Counted from the first letter of the stretch, positions 1 to 9,143 are shown. The stretch is 64,000 nt of DNA from Rheinheimera faecalis (GCF_021290965.1 NZ_JAJOYT010000001.1:248001-312000); one strand, 5' to 3'. Notes: generated from the sequence alone by a model not told the origin. Translations and numbers: made by a program.

Positions 1-771
1 CAAAAACAAGCCGGTGACACTGGAATAGAGCGTAAAAGCTCCGGCCGAACTGAAATCCCAGCTGGTATCTATTAAGGTTAGTTTGCTGGCTGCGTTGTGA
101 GGCGGATTCTCCAAAGCTTGCCATACCGCTGAAAAGTCGGCCGGAATTGAATTCCACAAATACAACAGCACCAATACTGCGGCGCCGACATAAACAAAAC
201 ACTGAAAAGCATCGCCATAAATCACAGATTTAATGCCACCAAAAATCGAATACAGCAAGGAGACCAGACAAAGTAGGGCGATAGACCAAATGACATGATG
301 CAAAGCTATATCGGTAAATAAAATCATCGACACTGCAATAGCTGCCATATAAAGCCTGGCACCGTTGGCAAAAATACGGCCAAACAAATACATAAAGCCG
401 GCCTGTTTTTTCGCTCTGCTGCCAAAACGTAATTCAAGCAATTCATACACTGTGCTGACTTTGTAGCGATAAAATCGTGGGATCAGAAAATAACCAACAA
501 AAAAGGCCGCCATTAAAGCACCTATGTTACTGGCGAGGTAAGTCAGATTGCTACGATAGCCAATATCAGGCCCGCCTAAAAAAGTCGCAGCAGATTGTGC
601 TGTCGCCAGAACTGAAATTGCAGCCAGCCAGGTGGGCATGCTGTTGCTGCCAATAAAGTACTCCTGACTGTTTTTCGCTCCAGTGCGATTGATCCACCAG
701 CCGGTCAGGGCAAGCAGCACAAAATACAAAACAAACATCAGCCAGTCTAAAGCAAGGAAAGTGGAGGTCAT
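1..771 (-). CDS. Sodium:solute symporter (SSS family), 5' part only
   Basis: The reading frame stays open from an ATG at 771 on the minus strand to the window edge: 257 codons without a stop, so the C-terminal half lies outside. The protein starts with a hydrophobic segment, then an NSQEYFIG motif and an alternation of membrane helices that resemble the first six or so helices of SSS-type Na+-coupled symporters (an FFVGYFLIPRFYR stretch, YSIFGGIKSVIYGD, then the QCFVY segment). Substrate cannot be told from this half. A LacI-type operator sits about 170 bases upstream, which favours a sugar or glycoside substrate, but that is inference. It is the first gene of its transcription unit as far as visible. 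Confidence 0.85.
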   Translation of the reverse strand, partial: MTSTFLALDWLMFVLYFVLLALTGWWINRTGAKNSQEYFIGSNSMPTWLAAISVLATAQSAATFLGGPDIGYRSNLTYLASNIGALMAAFFVGYFLIPRFYRYKVSTVYELLELRFGSRAKKQAGFMYLFGRIFANGARLYMAAIAVSMILFTDIALHHVIWSIALLCLVSLLYSIFGGIKSVIYGDAFQCFVYVGAAVLVLLYLWNSIPADFSAVWQALENPPHNAASKLTLIDTSWDFSSAGAFTLYSSVTGLFL

Positions 772-943
772 GGTTTCTCTGAAGGCCAGTGGATTGATTC
801 AGCAGCCATTGAAGCTTATTCAAAATCTGTTGGCAAGGACTGATTCCAGCTGCGCATACCAGTTAAAAATTTGTGCGATTAATATACGAAATTAACAATT
901 GGCGTTCTGTTTCAAGCCAGACTCTGGCATAATAGAGTCGCGA

Positions 944-957
944 TGCAAACGGTTACA
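944..957. promoter_or_regulatory. Candidate LacI/GalR-family operator
   Basis: TGCAAACGGTTACA matches the LacI-family (cre-like) pattern TGNNARCGNWWWCA at every fixed position. It lies between the divergent symporter gene and the noncoding region before the chemoreceptor. On the minus strand a TATTAT box (near 935) has the operator at its -35 position, so a bound repressor would block symporter transcription. A second inverted repeat, GACTCT-N8-AGAGTC, spans 920-939. No LacI-family gene is in the window. Confidence 0.5.
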
Positions 958-966
958 TTAGTAAAA

Positions 967-995
967 TTGAAACATTTTGCTGATACTATTACTAA
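967..995 (+). promoter_or_regulatory. Candidate sigma-70 promoter for a noncoding transcript
   Basis: TTGAAA at 967-972 and TACTAA at 990-995 with a 17-base spacer. Predicted start is near 1003. No convincing coding sequence follows before the terminator at 1175-1203. Confidence 0.35.
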
Positions 996-1002
996 TATGT
1001 AG

Positions 1003-1203
1003 TGGTACTGACGGAATTCCTGCAGGGCAACCAGCTCTGTATTCTTTTAGTCCGGGTGCGACCGGACTAAATTTTTCGTAGCAAAATGGATTTTAGTTAC
1101 GGAAATAGGGTGTATACCCGCATTCTTAATGAATGTCCTGAAACAGCAGAACCCTTTCTTCCATCGGGTTTGCGAGGCCAGTCTTACCGACTGGCCTTTT
1201 TTA
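1003..1203 (+). ncRNA. Candidate small RNA or untranslated leader, unknown family
   Basis: A stretch of about 200 bases lies between a plausible promoter (967-995) and a strong intrinsic terminator (1175-1203), and has no supported gene. It contains a perfect 10-bp hairpin at 1046-1071 (loop of six) followed by TTTTT, which could be an early terminator or a structural element. I compared it mentally with 6S, Spot 42, tmRNA and the c-di-GMP-I riboswitch and found no match. The 570-base gap 772-1341 otherwise holds only the operator described above. Confidence 0.3.
1175..1203 (+). terminator. Intrinsic terminator
   Basis: Stem AGGCCAGTC / GACTGGCCT with a TTACC loop, followed by six T. It ends the candidate small RNA and separates it from the chemoreceptor gene. 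Confidence 0.7.
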
Positions 1204-1341
1204 TAAGCGTCTATCCCTGACGTTTTTTCGAAAAATGTTTGTCTGTGAAACAGAAATCTACAGGCTAGACTATTTTATTACACAATACTTTGATCCAGGT
1301 CGCTTTTGATTAAGGTAGCTAAAAACCACTAAGGAATTTTT

Positions 1342-3264
1342 ATGTCGGTACAACGCAAATTTATGTTAACACTCACCGGCTTGGTTTTATTGGCGATGCT
1401 GGGTTCCATAGTGGTGATTTCGTTTAGTAAATATCAGGAAATAGAAAGCTCAGTTAACACAGATAAAGACCGTCTGAACCGCGAAATTACCAATATCTTA
1501 ACTATTACCGACAGTCTGCTGAGCCAGCAAGTGCAAAGCAGCATGAAGCTGTTTCGCAAGCGCATTGCAGATCTTGGGCCTGTATCGCAAGGCGAAACTT
1601 TATCTTTCGGCTCACAGCAAGTGCCGGATTTATTGCTTGGAAGCGTCGGTCAGGGCAATAAATATCAGTTGGTGGACGATCTGACCAGCATTATGGGTGG
1701 TACAGCAACTATCTTTAGCCGCACTGGTGATGATTTTGTGCGTATATCGACAAACGTGGTTACAGACACAGGACGGGCCACTGGTACTTTATTAGCGCCA
1801 ACAGGTGCGGCTATGGCGGCGATACGCCAAGGCAATGCTTTTTATGGTTCAGTGGATATTTTAGGTAATCCTTTTGTGACAGGCTATGAACCTCTAACCA
1901 ATGCCCAAGGTGAAGTGGTAGGTATAGGTTATGTGGGTTACAAGGCAGATTTAGAAGCTTTAAGACAGTTACTGGCATCCAGCCGCTTACTGACTTCAGG
2001 TTTTGTGGCTTTACTCGACAGAAACGGTGCTATTCGTGCTCAGTCCAGCCATATCAAGGCAGAAGAACTGGAGCAGATTTTGAAAACGAAGAACCCGGAT
2101 TGGACTATTCAGACTGAACAGTTTACACCTTGGGGTTATCAGATTGTATCGGCGTATTCTAACGATGAACTTAGTGGCGAAGTACGGAGCAATGTGATTA
2201 AACGTTCAGCGGCCATTGCAGTGGGGGCCGCTATCTTATTGCTTGTAGTCTACTGGTTAACTCATAGCATAGTGGTCACCCGGGTAAACGATACCATCAG
2301 AGCCATTAAAGCTATTACCGAAGGTGAGGGAGATTTAACCCGTCGTTTTTCCAATTACAGCACTGATGAATTTGGTGAAATGGCGCGCTGTTTTGATCAG
2401 CTACTTGAGCAACTGCGATTAACTATAGTGGAGCTGCGCTCTATGACTCATGGTCTGGTGCAAGCTTCAGTGGAGCTGGCTCATGTGGCGGAAGAGTCCA
2501 GTGCTGAAGTCGTCAAGCAAACCTGTGATTTAGAAGTCACGGCTTCTTCTGTTCATGAGTTGGCGACTACAGCTTCTGTGGTGGCTCACAATGCAGAGCA
2601 GGCGGAGCAGGCCAGTGTTGAGGCCTCGCGTTTGACTCAGGGCGCGATGAAAACTCTGGAAGCGTCCGTCAAAAATGCCGCGCAGCAGTTATTGGACTCA
2701 CAGCAGTCTCAGCGTTCAATCGCAAGCTTATCGGCTTCAAGTACTGAAATAGGCAAGGTATTAGAAGTGATTAACACCATAGCGGAACAAACCAATCTGC
2801 TGGCGTTAAATGCTGCCATTGAAGCCGCCAGAGCGGGTGAGCAAGGCCGTGGTTTTAGCGTGGTTGCCGATGAAGTGCGTTTATTGGCTGGCCGTACTCA
2901 GTCTTCGACCGGCGAAATTAAACGTATGATTGAGCAGTTGCAGCAAGGCGTAAACGAAGTACAGACATTAAACTCGACTGCTCAGGCGACTGTAAAAGAT
3001 AACGAAGTAAAAGCGTCTGAGGCTAGTAACGCTATGGATTTAGTACTCCAGGCCATAGAAGAAATTAATCATCTGAACAGCCAAATTAGTACAGCTGCAG
3101 CAGAACAACGTGATGTGGCAGATGGTGTGAGCCAAAAAACTAACCACATTCACTCTGCAGCACAACAAAATGCAGTGCACAGCGCTACGACAAAAGACTC
3201 CAGTCAGGGTTTAAAGCGTATAGCTGAGGATTTTAGCGCTGTATTGTCGAAGTTTAAGGTGTAA
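1342..3264 (+). CDS. Methyl-accepting chemotaxis protein with Cache sensor
   Basis: A 640-residue inner-membrane chemoreceptor. Membrane helix at about 8-28, a periplasmic sensor of about 250 residues that looks like a Cache3/Cache2-type double domain (note the [11 protein letters not shown] segment), a second helix at about 290-310, HAMP, then the cytoplasmic signalling coiled coil with the hairpin tip [19 protein letters not shown] near residue 480-500. It would control CheA and bias flagellar rotation. AAGGA lies just before the ATG. Monocistronic, with its own terminator at 3286. Ligand unknown; the family often binds carboxylates or amino acids. No CheR/CheB-tethering pentapeptide is evident at the C-terminus. 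Confidence 0.95.
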   Translation: MSVQRKFMLTLTGLVLLAMLGSIVVISFSKYQEIESSVNTDKDRLNREITNILTITDSLLSQQVQSSMKLFRKRIADLGPVSQGETLSFGSQQVPDLLLGSVGQGNKYQLVDDLTSIMGGTATIFSRTGDDFVRISTNVVTDTGRATGTLLAPTGAAMAAIRQGNAFYGSVDILGNPFVTGYEPLTNAQGEVVGIGYVGYKADLEALRQLLASSRLLTSGFVALLDRNGAIRAQSSHIKAEELEQILKTKNPDWTIQTEQFTPWGYQIVSAYSNDELSGEVRSNVIKRSAAIAVGAAILLLVVYWLTHSIVVTRVNDTIRAIKAITEGEGDLTRRFSNYSTDEFGEMARCFDQLLEQLRLTIVELRSMTHGLVQASVELAHVAEESSAEVVKQTCDLEVTASSVHELATTASVVAHNAEQAEQASVEASRLTQGAMKTLEASVKNAAQQLLDSQQSQRSIASLSASSTEIGKVLEVINTIAEQTNLLALNAAIEAARAGEQGRGFSVVADEVRLLAGRTQSSTGEIKRMIEQLQQGVNEVQTLNSTAQATVKDNEVKASEASNAMDLVLQAIEEINHLNSQISTAAAEQRDVADGVSQKTNHIHSAAQQNAVHSATTKDSSQGLKRIAEDFSAVLSKFKV

Positions 3265-3285
3265 AAGCCAACAGGCGACTTAAAG

Positions 3286-3311
3286 AAGCAGGTTGTGGCC
3301 TGCTTTTTTTA
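3286..3311 (+). terminator. Intrinsic terminator after the chemoreceptor
   Basis: AAGCAGG / CCTGCTT stem, six-base loop, followed by a T run. It lies between the convergent chemoreceptor and dacB genes. Confidence 0.75.
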
Positions 3312-3329
3312 TCACTGTGATTTTGTGCT

Positions 3330-4796
3330 CTATTCATTAGTCACAGACTGCTCTGTGATCCACTCAATCAAACTATCCAGCACCACGCGGCCGCGTCCTG
3401 CTTTGGGGTCGTTGATAAAACTCGCGACGACCCAGATGCGACCGCTTTGGTCTGTGACAAAACCGGCTAAGGCTGTGACATTACGCAAAGTGCCGGTTTT
3501 TAAGCGGGCTTTGCCTTTGGTTTGTGTCTGTGTGAAGCGGCGCTTTAAGGTGCCATCCACACCTGCGAGTGGCATGCTGCTGATAAGTTCTGGTTGATAG
3601 TGAGCCTGGTAAGCATGTTGCAGCAAAGCAGCCATCAACTCCGGGCTGATGCGTTCAGTGCGGGACAAACCAGAGCCGTTTTCTAATGTCAGGCTACTGT
3701 GATCCAGCTTGATATTGCTGAAGAAACTGCGAACCTGTTGCTCTGAAGTGTAGGCCGTCAGCTCAGTTCCGGCACCAGTTTGTGTTGCCCCTAAGGCCAA
3801 ATACAACTGGCGGGTGATGGCATTGTCAGAGCTTTTATTGATATCCCGCAACACTTCAGCCAAAGCACGGCTTTGATGTTCGGCCAGCAGCACTGTGGCT
3901 TCTGCTGCGCCTTGTTCCAGCACAGGGATCTGGTGCTGCCCTGAAATTTGCTGCCATAGCTGTTGCACCAGTAAACGACTGAAATCGACTCTGTTGATCA
4001 GCTGTAAATAATCTCTTTTCTGGCAGTTCTTAGGAAAGTCTCCTTTTAATACCAGTTGTACACTATGGGGCTGACGTTTAAAGGCTAATTGCTCTGGATC
4101 TGGATACCAGTTTGCACAGCCGCCGTCCACAAGACGAACTTCAGCAGTGACCAACTCCAGGCCTTGTACTGCGGGATAGAGCCGGCCTGTGATGCGGTCA
4201 GTTGTGGACTGCAAGCGGATACCCAACATATTACGTTGTAAAAACAAAGCATCGGGCAGCAGGTTGTAGTATTCCCTTGGCGTTTCATCAAAAGGCAAAG
4301 CGGTCAGTTCAGGCCTGGCCGGATTAAACCAGCTGCGGTCAATCTGGATGGCTGGTACATGGCGTATACCCTGATCATAAGCCTGCTGCAGCAAAGACCA
4401 AAGCTCCTGCACTGTAAAATCCATATCGCCATAGCCTTTTAACACCAAAGGCTGCTGCATCGTCTTTTGTGGCTGTTCGTAAGCTCGCAACTGAGTGCTA
4501 CCCCGGTAAGCCGGACCTAGTTGTTCCAGCGCCGTAATACTGGTGACCAGTTTCATAGTTGAAGCGGGCTGCATGGCTTTTGTGGGCTGATAACTTAGTT
4601 GTTCTGTTGGCGTATCAAGTGGGTAAGCTACAAAGGCGAGGGCATTTGGTTGCAGTTGAGCTTGTTGTAGTTGCTCAGACAGTCGATTTAGTAGCTCTTG
4701 CTGCTTGACCTGCTGGGTTGCAGAGCTGCTGCAGGCACAGAGCAGTAACGCCGATAGCAGTGCTATGCCAGATGGAAGCTGGCGAAGAGGGTGCAT
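3330..4796 (-). CDS. dacB: D-alanyl-D-alanine carboxypeptidase/endopeptidase (PBP4 family, S13)
   Basis: 488 residues from the ATG at 4796, chosen because AGGAGC precedes it and because a longer frame would run into the upstream gene. A lipoprotein-like signal with Cys22 suggests an envelope lipoprotein. The three penicillin-binding motifs are present: STMK (Ser about 79), SDN in the NKSSDNAI segment, and KTG in the LKTGTLRN segment. The family cleaves the terminal D-Ala of peptidoglycan stem peptides or D-Ala-mDAP crosslinks. It is the last gene of an operon with a D-Ala-D-Ala dipeptidase and an NhaC-like antiporter, a setting that suggests cell-wall peptide turnover or scavenging. Confidence 0.92.
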   Translation of the reverse strand: MHPLRQLPSGIALLSALLLCACSSSATQQVKQQELLNRLSEQLQQAQLQPNALAFVAYPLDTPTEQLSYQPTKAMQPASTMKLVTSITALEQLGPAYRGSTQLRAYEQPQKTMQQPLVLKGYGDMDFTVQELWSLLQQAYDQGIRHVPAIQIDRSWFNPARPELTALPFDETPREYYNLLPDALFLQRNMLGIRLQSTTDRITGRLYPAVQGLELVTAEVRLVDGGCANWYPDPEQLAFKRQPHSVQLVLKGDFPKNCQKRDYLQLINRVDFSRLLVQQLWQQISGQHQIPVLEQGAAEATVLLAEHQSRALAEVLRDINKSSDNAITRQLYLALGATQTGAGTELTAYTSEQQVRSFFSNIKLDHSSLTLENGSGLSRTERISPELMAALLQHAYQAHYQPELISSMPLAGVDGTLKRRFTQTQTKGKARLKTGTLRNVTALAGFVTDQSGRIWVVASFINDPKAGRGRVVLDSLIEWITEQSVTNE

Positions 4797-4807
4797 GACA
4801 GCTCCTT

Positions 4808-5566
4808 TTAGTTCACCACAAAGTCGAAATAAGTGTTTGGGTAGGTTTCGTTTTGCAGCGTAAAATGCCACCACTCCAGCTCGTAAGGGACAAAGCCCTG
4901 TTGCTGCATTAAATCTTTCAGTAACAAACGGTTGGCTTTTTGCTGTGCGGTAATAGTTGTGCTGTTTAAATGAGAAACCGGGTCAAATAAATCATAAGCG
5001 CCGCCCATATCAACAGGGAGCCATTGTCCCGTTGCATCTTTTCGCAGCAAAGTTAAATCCAGGGTCGACGCGCGGCTATGACCTGAATGAGCAGCAATAT
5101 AACCTTGATTTAAAGCACTTTTATCTAAATTTGGGTAATAGCTTTTTTTAGTGCTTTGATCGGTACTATCTGCAACCCACTGCATAAAGTGATTGGATGC
5201 ACGTTGAGGCCTGTAGCAATCCAGTAATTGCAGACGATAGCCTAAACGTTCAGTCTGCAGTGCTACTTTTGCCAGAGCTTCAGCTGCATTTTTCGCTAAA
5301 TAGCAGCTGTTCGCCTGATACCCTGGTACTACTTTGCCGGTAAAATTGCTGTTGCTGGCATAGGCCATGCTAATTTGTACTTTGCTTGTCACTGTCCGTA
5401 AATCGACTATATCGACGGGTTTATTCGCCTCAATACGAACCGGACCTTGTGGTTTTACAAGCTGTGCTGCAGCAGTTTTGGTTGCTGGCGCAGAACTTTG
5501 CTGCTGCACAGTATTGCTGCACGACAGCACTAAGAAACAGCTCATCAGTAAGGCTTGTGTTTTCAT
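4808..5566 (-). CDS. D-alanyl-D-alanine dipeptidase (VanX/DdpX family, M15D)
   Basis: 252 residues from the ATG at 5566, which overlaps the upstream stop as ATGA, so translation is probably coupled. A signal with VLSC lipobox (Cys16) predicts a lipoprotein. The zinc and catalytic motifs of the family are visible: the YRPQRA arginine segment, SGHSRASTLD (family SxHxxGxAxD, with Ala where Gly is usual) and EWWH near the C-terminus. It would hydrolyse D-Ala-D-Ala to D-Ala. Twelve bases separate it from dacB. An exported form together with a D,D-carboxypeptidase points to nutrition or wall recycling rather than vancomycin resistance; no vanH/vanA/vanRS genes are nearby. Confidence 0.9.
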   Translation of the reverse strand: MKTQALLMSCFLVLSCSNTVQQQSSAPATKTAAAQLVKPQGPVRIEANKPVDIVDLRTVTSKVQISMAYASNSNFTGKVVPGYQANSCYLAKNAAEALAKVALQTERLGYRLQLLDCYRPQRASNHFMQWVADSTDQSTKKSYYPNLDKSALNQGYIAAHSGHSRASTLDLTLLRKDATGQWLPVDMGGAYDLFDPVSHLNSTTITAQQKANRLLLKDLMQQQGFVPYELEWWHFTLQNETYPNTYFDFVVN

Positions 5567-6957
5567 CCAATCATCACCCAGCCACTGATTAAAAAGGCAA
5601 TCAGCGCTAACAGACCACAAAACAGCGCATAAGGCAGCTGAGTTTTTACATGCTCTAACAAATCACAGCCTGAAGCGACGGCACTAACCACTGTCGTATC
5701 TGAGATAGGAGAGCAGTGATCACCCCAAATACCGCCACTTAAAATAGCGGCCAGGATCAGTGAAGGTGGTAATCCCAGCATTTCAACCAGTGGCATACCA
5801 ATAGGAATTAAAATAGCAAAAGTGCCCCAGGAGGTGCCCGTGGTAAAAGAGATGATGGCACCAGCGATAAAAAGTAATGCAGGAATAAGCACCAGTGGGG
5901 TGGATTCTTTGACAAAAGAGGCAACATAAGCCCCTGTACCTAAGTCTTTCATGGCGCTGCCTAAAGCCAGCGACAACAATACAATACTGACTAAAGGTAA
6001 TAGTTCACCCATACCTCTGAAACCAATAGTAACCAGTTGCTGATGACTAAAACGACGACTCCATGCCATCAGGCCATAAGCCACAACACAAGCTATGGTG
6101 GTAGCATAAAGCGCCGCTTTGGCACCTGATCCTTCGACTAAGCTGCCGTTGCCCGTCCATAGCATAAAACCAACCATACCCACAATCAGGGTCAGTAAAG
6201 GCACTAACATCAGTGAAACACTGCTTGGTGGTGTATCAATATCACTGTGGCTTGCGACTGTATTCAGCTCAATTTCTGCCTGCTTCATCGGGCCATACAC
6301 TTTATCTGTGTAGATGGTGTAGAACACCATTATCAGCGTGAACAACGCATAAAAGTTCAGCGGAATAGTACCAATTAATACAGAGACAGCGGATTCAGGC
6401 AGGTTGTAGGTGCTCAACAGCCCCAGTACATAAGCACCCCAGCCATTGAGTAAAATTAAGATACAGATGGGAGCACTGGTACTGTCGACTATGTAGGCCA
6501 GACGGGCACGGCTCATCTTAAATTTATCGTACAAACCGCGCGACACAATACCCGCTGTTAACGCACTCAGGTTCGATTCTATAAAGACCAGAATACCTAT
6601 GCCGTAGCTGATAAAACCGGCCTGACGTTTAGAGCGGGCTACCCCTTTGCGGATAAACCAGTCGACCATAGCGGACACGCCACCTGAGTCCCGCATAAAA
6701 GCCATCAGTGCACCTATCAAAAGGGAGAATAATAAAATCCTGCTGTTATCGGCAGAAGAGGTGACCGAAATAATACGTTCTAAACTTTGCACAGGACCAT
6801 GTAATAAGGCTCCAAATACACTTAGCTCGGGCTGCTTTAAATACAATAAAACTTCAGCACAGGCGACGGCTAAAATAAGCGCCAGTACCACTTCTTTACG
6901 CCAAATAACGACGGCTATGGCCAGAATGGCAGGTAACAAACTTAAACTATCGGGCAC
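5563..6957 (-). CDS. Na+/H+ antiporter family membrane protein (NhaC-like)
   Basis: About 464 residues with 11-12 hydrophobic helices. Typical NhaC-family segments are visible: IESNLSALTAGIVSRGLYDK, SFTTGTSWGTFAILIPIGMP and GGIWGDHCSPISDTT. I place the start at GTG 6957 because AGGGAA lies seven bases upstream; an in-frame ATG at 7011 has no clear ribosome site. It is the first gene of the operon with the D-Ala-D-Ala dipeptidase and DacB (ATGA overlap). Related proteins exchange Na+ for H+ or for organic acids (malate/lactate antiporters), so an amino-acid or D-alanine role is possible but unproven. Confidence 0.85.
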   Translation of the reverse strand: MPDSLSLLPAILAIAVVIWRKEVVLALILAVACAEVLLYLKQPELSVFGALLHGPVQSLERIISVTSSADNSRILLFSLLIGALMAFMRDSGGVSAMVDWFIRKGVARSKRQAGFISYGIGILVFIESNLSALTAGIVSRGLYDKFKMSRARLAYIVDSTSAPICILILLNGWGAYVLGLLSTYNLPESAVSVLIGTIPLNFYALFTLIMVFYTIYTDKVYGPMKQAEIELNTVASHSDIDTPPSSVSLMLVPLLTLIVGMVGFMLWTGNGSLVEGSGAKAALYATTIACVVAYGLMAWSRRFSHQQLVTIGFRGMGELLPLVSIVLLSLALGSAMKDLGTGAYVASFVKESTPLVLIPALLFIAGAIISFTTGTSWGTFAILIPIGMPLVEMLGLPPSLILAAILSGGIWGDHCSPISDTTVVSAVASGCDLLEHVKTQLPYALFCGLLALIAFLISGWVMIG

Positions 6958-7233
6958 TGGAACTTCCCTAACTATGAAATGGAGCAATTGATGCTGTTTA
7001 TACTGCAGCAATTAGCTGTGCCTTTCCAGTTGCGTTGGCCTTTTTATTTAGTTAGTTGGCTGATTTTCATTCAGAATTTGACGCTGTGCAGCGCCTAAAA
7101 GGCTATAGCGGATTAAAAGGCAAAAAAAATTAGCTAATGCATGCAGAGTGCACTAGCTAATTCGCTGTAAGCACAGCTGTTGGTTTGGGCTATCTCCACA
7201 GCTGTGTTCACAAAACTTGTGGTAAAAGCTGGT

Positions 7234-8046
7234 TTATTTAAAGGTTAAACCACCAGCGTCGACGCTTTGCACACCTTTGACATTCTCTGCCAGTTGTACG
7301 GCCAGTGCTTTTTCTGAGCCACTGTCGACCAGACCATTAAGTGTTACCACACCTTTGTTGGTATTGACCGCAATATCAGAACTGTCGACATTGTTTGAAT
7401 ACATAAAGGTGGATTTCACTTTGGTGGTGATCCAACCGTCCGCCATTGCAGTGCCTGGCTTGGATTTTTTATCCGGATTTGCCAGCACAGTCAGCTTATT
7501 GTCAACTGACATTACACCCCTTGTGGTCATGGCCAGGTTTTCAGCCAGATCTACCGCTGCTTTGTTTTCGGCTGTGCCTGTTAAGGTCACCATGCCTTTT
7601 TTGGTGGTGACTTTAGTCGTACTACCGTCGACATAACGGCTCCAGGTCAATTTAGATTTCACGGCTGCCGTAATACTGGCATCGTCGATGATCTCGGCAT
7701 AACTGGACTCAGTTGAGCGCGCCGGTTTTTTGTAGTTATCTTCGGTGATCATGGTGTTGTCGACTTTGCTGATGCCTTTTACACCTTCAGCAATTTCGGT
7801 AGCCAACTCTTTGTTAGCGTCACTTTCCACCCGACCACTGATAGTGGCTTTATCACCTTCGACAGTGACTGTAATGTCATCGTGACGCAGATAAGGGCTG
7901 AGCTGATAGGTCGTCAGGATCTGGCTTTCCAGACGGGCATCTTTTACGCCCTGACTACTTTTAGCGTCCTGTGCCATGGCTGGGACAGACAAACTACTTA
8001 CTATCAGTGCCAACACCGCTGGATATTTTTTCTTCATCAATTTCAT
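7234..8046 (-). CDS. Periplasmic triple-BON-domain protein
   Basis: 270 residues with a cleavable signal ending at AMAQ. Three BON repeats follow at about 35-105, 120-190 and 205-270, each with the VTLTG / ATISG / VTLNG turn and a conserved central glycine. OsmY-type BON proteins are periplasmic and are induced by osmotic or other envelope stress. GGGAGAG precedes the ATG. It lies 20 bases downstream of the CsbD-like gene on the same strand and may share its transcript. Confidence 0.9.
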   Translation of the reverse strand: MKLMKKKYPAVLALIVSSLSVPAMAQDAKSSQGVKDARLESQILTTYQLSPYLRHDDITVTVEGDKATISGRVESDANKELATEIAEGVKGISKVDNTMITEDNYKKPARSTESSYAEIIDDASITAAVKSKLTWSRYVDGSTTKVTTKKGMVTLTGTAENKAAVDLAENLAMTTRGVMSVDNKLTVLANPDKKSKPGTAMADGWITTKVKSTFMYSNNVDSSDIAVNTNKGVVTLNGLVDSGSEKALAVQLAENVKGVQSVDAGGLTFK

Positions 8047-8065
8047 GGTGCTCTCCCTTGCTGAA

Positions 8066-8425
8066 TTAGCTGCGATTGTCGATAAAGTTTTTCACTTGCT
8101 TGTCGGCATCGGAGCGGCTAATGGAATAACGTGTCTGCACCAGTTCGGATAATTTTGCCGGTTCACCTGCAGACTTCTTCAGATCGCTTTCTGACAACTT
8201 GCTCCATACTTTGTGTGCAGCACCAATACGTTTTTGCCATGCATCGTCTGATGTCTTCATTGGTGCCTTAGCTGGTGCACCTTTGCTGCTGCTCTGTTGT
8301 GGGGTCGCCGATTTAGATGCTTTGGACGTTTTTGAATCTTTTGCATCTTTTGTTGTAGTCGTTGAGATAGGTGTGCCACCCACTATAGGGCTGATTTTAG
8401 ATGTTTTCTCTTTAGATGTAGTCAT
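8066..8425 (-). CDS. CsbD-like stress protein with Ser/Thr/Lys-rich N-terminus
   Basis: 119 residues from the ATG at 8425, which has AAGGAG upstream. Residues 1-65 are low-complexity (Ser, Thr, Lys, Ala). The last 50 residues carry the CsbD-like pattern: W-x-KL-x(3)-DL, then L-x(2)-LVQTRY, then A-x(2)-QV-x(2)-F. Function is unknown; family members are general-stress proteins. A second CsbD-like gene lies at 15572. A hairpin of about 14 bp (8441-8475) sits in the 5' leader. Confidence 0.75.
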   Translation of the reverse strand: MTTSKEKTSKISPIVGGTPISTTTTKDAKDSKTSKASKSATPQQSSSKGAPAKAPMKTSDDAWQKRIGAAHKVWSKLSESDLKKSAGEPAKLSELVQTRYSISRSDADKQVKNFIDNRS

Positions 8426-8440
8426 TAGTATTCTCCTTGA

Positions 8441-8475
8441 CCTGCATGGTTTTGCGGAAGTGCAAACCATGCAGG
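8441..8475 (-). other. Leader hairpin before the CsbD-like gene
   Basis: An inverted repeat with arms of 14-15 bases (CCTGCATGGTTT...) around a six-base loop. It lacks a T run, so it is not a classical terminator. It sits 16 bases upstream of the CsbD-like start codon and downstream of the BON lipoprotein gene, where it could stabilise the message or modulate expression. Confidence 0.4.
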
Positions 8476-8547
8476 GGATGACGCATAACTAAAGTAGAGC
8501 GATTCAATGGTCAGTTCAGTGCGTTGCCGCGCTAAACTGGAAAAGGG

Positions 8548-8859
8548 TTATTTAATGCGCATATCATCTTTAACTGATGTTACACCAGACACGGCGCGAG
8601 CCAGGCCAATAGCTCTGTCTGCGTCAGCACGTGACTCAATAAAGCCGCTTAATTGCACAACGCCTTTAAAGGTTTCAACGTTAATCTCTGCTACTTTTAA
8701 GCCTTTTTCGCCCAAAAATGCCGATTTTACTTTTGCAGTGATCACCGTATCGTCGACATATTCGCCTGTGCCTTCAGCGGTACGGGTTGAGGCACAACCG
8801 ATGCTTGATACCGCAGCAACGGCCAGCAATGTAGCCAGCACTAATGGTTTAATGGTCAT
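8548..8859 (-). CDS. BON-domain lipoprotein
   Basis: 103 residues with a signal ending in SIGC (lipid-modified cysteine about 22) and a single BON domain from about 38 to 103 (VVQLSGFIES, SVKDDMRIK). CGGAGAA precedes the ATG. It resembles small OsmY-like lipoproteins. Part of the minus-strand stress cluster. Confidence 0.88.
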   Translation of the reverse strand: MTIKPLVLATLLAVAAVSSIGCASTRTAEGTGEYVDDTVITAKVKSAFLGEKGLKVAEINVETFKGVVQLSGFIESRADADRAIGLARAVSGVTSVKDDMRIK

Positions 8860-8910
8860 AAGTATTCTCCGATAAATGCAGCTCTGTACAGGCGCCGGAA
8901 TGGGCCTGAC

Positions 8911-9129
8911 TCATGAGCGGCGGGGGATTAATAATAAGCAACAGCCCGAAGCAATCAGCATCCAGCCTAGCCAGGCTGGTACACTAAATTGCTCTGTTTC
9001 TTTAACTGACAGTTCGAGTGAACCAATTTCTGCAGTCTGGCGGCTCGTGGTGTAACTAAAGCTATGGTAAAACAACGAAGAAATGCCCAGCAGGATCAAT
9101 ACCACCGCCAGTATTCTCATTAGTTTCAT
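8911..9129 (-). CDS. Small two-helix membrane protein, unknown function
   Basis: 72 residues from the ATG at 9129 (AAGGGG upstream). A hydrophobic helix at about 3-20, a polar middle of about 30 residues (ETAEIGSLELSV-type), and a second helix at about 50-68 ending in RRS. It resembles small inner-membrane proteins of the DUF3185 kind, but I am not certain of the family. The 14-base gap to the gene at 9144-9290 suggests co-transcription. Confidence 0.65.
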   Translation of the reverse strand: MKLMRILAVVLILLGISSLFYHSFSYTTSRQTAEIGSLELSVKETEQFSVPAWLGWMLIASGCCLLLIPRRS

Positions 9130-9143
9130 CAGAGGCCCCTTAA

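Noticed and set aside
1003..1203. c-di-GMP-I (GEMM) riboswitch before the chemoreceptor
   Set aside because: An AGGGCAA stretch looked similar, but the GACGCAAAGCC core and tetraloop receptor are absent, and a terminator ends the region before the gene.
1086..1220. A 44-codon frame on the plus strand before the chemoreceptor
   Set aside because: It has no ribosome site and reads through a strong intrinsic terminator, so it is probably chance.
3295..3597. Plus-strand frame of 100 codons across the terminator and the end of dacB
   Set aside because: Antisense shadow of dacB, with no ribosome site; it starts inside a terminator.
4808..5566. Vancomycin-resistance determinant
   Set aside because: The VanX-like protein is an exported lipoprotein next to dacB, with no vanH, vanA or vanRS genes; D-Ala-D-Ala turnover explains it better.
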